5,930 nucleotides of DNA, from assembly GCA_003561665.1 (NCBI GenBank), contig PWVY01000210.1:1-5930 (forward strand). The letters are read 5' to 3'. A program made the position numbers and the translations under genes. Each line of letters opens with the position of its first letter. Within the stretch, counting starts at the first letter, position 1. The stretch is from Thermoplasmata archaeon (lineage in GTDB: Archaea; Thermoplasmatota; SW-10-69-26). A model generated the notes under the pieces. The model searched no databases and was not told the origin of the DNA. It saw nothing but the letters and a program-made list of their open reading frames with translations. Shown here piece after piece: positions 5,758-5,930 of this stretch.

Positions 5758-5796
5758 ATGAAAAACCTCTACGGTCCCGTCAGCGACTGGGACTAA
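5758..5796 (+). other. Twelve-codon in-frame mini-ORF or SOD tail after the stop
   Basis: Six bases after the SOD stop, in the same frame, ATG begins MKNLYGPVSDWD, ended by TAA at 5794-5796. Reading straight through the SOD TAA would add DK plus these twelve residues. Most codons end in C (CTC, TAC, CCC, GTC, AGC, GAC), as in SOD. There is no Shine-Dalgarno, so independent translation is doubtful. It may be a decayed C-terminal extension, a reinitiation peptide, or chance. Confidence 0.3.
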
Positions 5797-5811
5797 ACGC
5801 GGCACTCCCAA

Positions 5812-5849
5812 GCGGTCCCCCCTCCGGGACCGCATCTTCTTCTCTCTTC
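5812..5849 (+). terminator. Intrinsic-type terminator of the SOD gene
   Basis: GCGGTCCC (5812-5819) and GGGACCGC (5826-5833) form a perfect 8-base-pair stem with a 6-base loop. A T-rich pyrimidine tract (ATCTTCTTCTCTCTTC, 5834-5849) follows directly. It lies 60 bases after the SOD stop and 15 after the mini-ORF stop. The T tract is interrupted by C, so efficiency is uncertain, but the placement is right. Confidence 0.7.
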
Positions 5850-5896
5850 ACCTAACCCCCAGCGAGCCAAGGGCGCATCGCACCCCAGATAGGATG

Positions 5897-5930
5897 TTAG
5901 CCGATGACCTTCTCCCACTTGTTCAAATCC
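5897..5930 (-). CDS. Possible C-terminus of a convergent minus-strand gene (partial)
   Basis: Read on the minus strand from the window edge, the frame gives DLNKWEKVIG followed by TAA at 5899-5897. Codon choice (AAC, AAG, GAG, GTC, ATC, GGC) fits the genome's bias, and a gene converging on the SOD terminator is plausible. Only ten codons are visible, so no family can be named. Plus-strand frames opening with ATG at 5894 or 5904 are also open to the edge but have no recognisable TATA box or Shine-Dalgarno. Confidence 0.35.
   Translation of the reverse strand, partial: DLNKWEKVIG

Noticed and set aside
5056..5835. Long minus-strand open frame antisense to SOD (259 codons)
   Set aside because: It mirrors the codon structure of the real SOD gene, shows no recognisable domain and crosses the SOD promoter and terminator.
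5920..5930. tRNA T-loop-like GTTCAAATCC at the right edge
   Set aside because: The T-stem base before it (T5920) does not pair with the matching C5930, and no D-arm or anticodon arm can be laid out in the 55 bases upstream. The same bases read well as a minus-strand coding end.
5894..5930. Plus-strand gene start at ATG 5894 or 5904
   Set aside because: There is no TATA box or Shine-Dalgarno, and the 5894 frame begins with TTA, which is rare in this GC-rich sequence. The minus-strand reading has better codons, though too little is visible to decide firmly.

Overview
The window is GC-rich and looks archaeal. Its promoters are TATA-like (TTTTAAGG, TTTTTTAG), and the two lipoprotein genes have Shine-Dalgarno sites that match the archaeal 16S tail almost perfectly (GAGGTGATC, AGGTGATC). 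Two Sec-type lipoproteins, a His-containing archaeal-style superoxide dismutase and a DUF389 membrane protein fit an uncultivated euryarchaeote. A Thermoplasmatota relative (for example Poseidoniia) is my best guess, but that placement is inference and no marker gene here proves it.

Layout, left to right. The window opens inside the C-terminal end of a zinc-dependent medium-chain alcohol dehydrogenase (+, 1-291). A 56-base gap with a possible TATA box follows, then a complete SAICAR synthase gene, purC (+, 348-1256). A 193-base convergent gap without recognisable genes follows. Three genes on the minus strand come next, transcribed right to left: a DUF389/TIGR00341-type membrane protein (4859-3816) and two tandem paralogous lipoproteins of 344 residues each (3684-2650 and 2484-1450). 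Each lipoprotein gene has its own copy of the same promoter and ribosome-binding cassette. A 286-base divergent gap (4860-5145) holds an inverted repeat, a direct repeat and a strong TATA box. It leads into a complete Fe/Mn superoxide dismutase gene (+, 5146-5751). After that gene come a short in-frame coding-like tail and a hairpin terminator. The last 34 bases may be the C-terminus of a convergent minus-strand gene.

The genes do not form one pathway. purC is purine biosynthesis, the SOD is oxidative-stress defence, and the lipoproteins and the DUF389 protein belong to the cell envelope. The least explained content is the lipoprotein pair. Their N-terminal anchor and carboxypeptidase-regulatory-like domain are well conserved between copies, while the rest has diverged around six conserved cysteines that match no family I recognise. 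No mobile element, CRISPR array, tRNA or rRNA was found.
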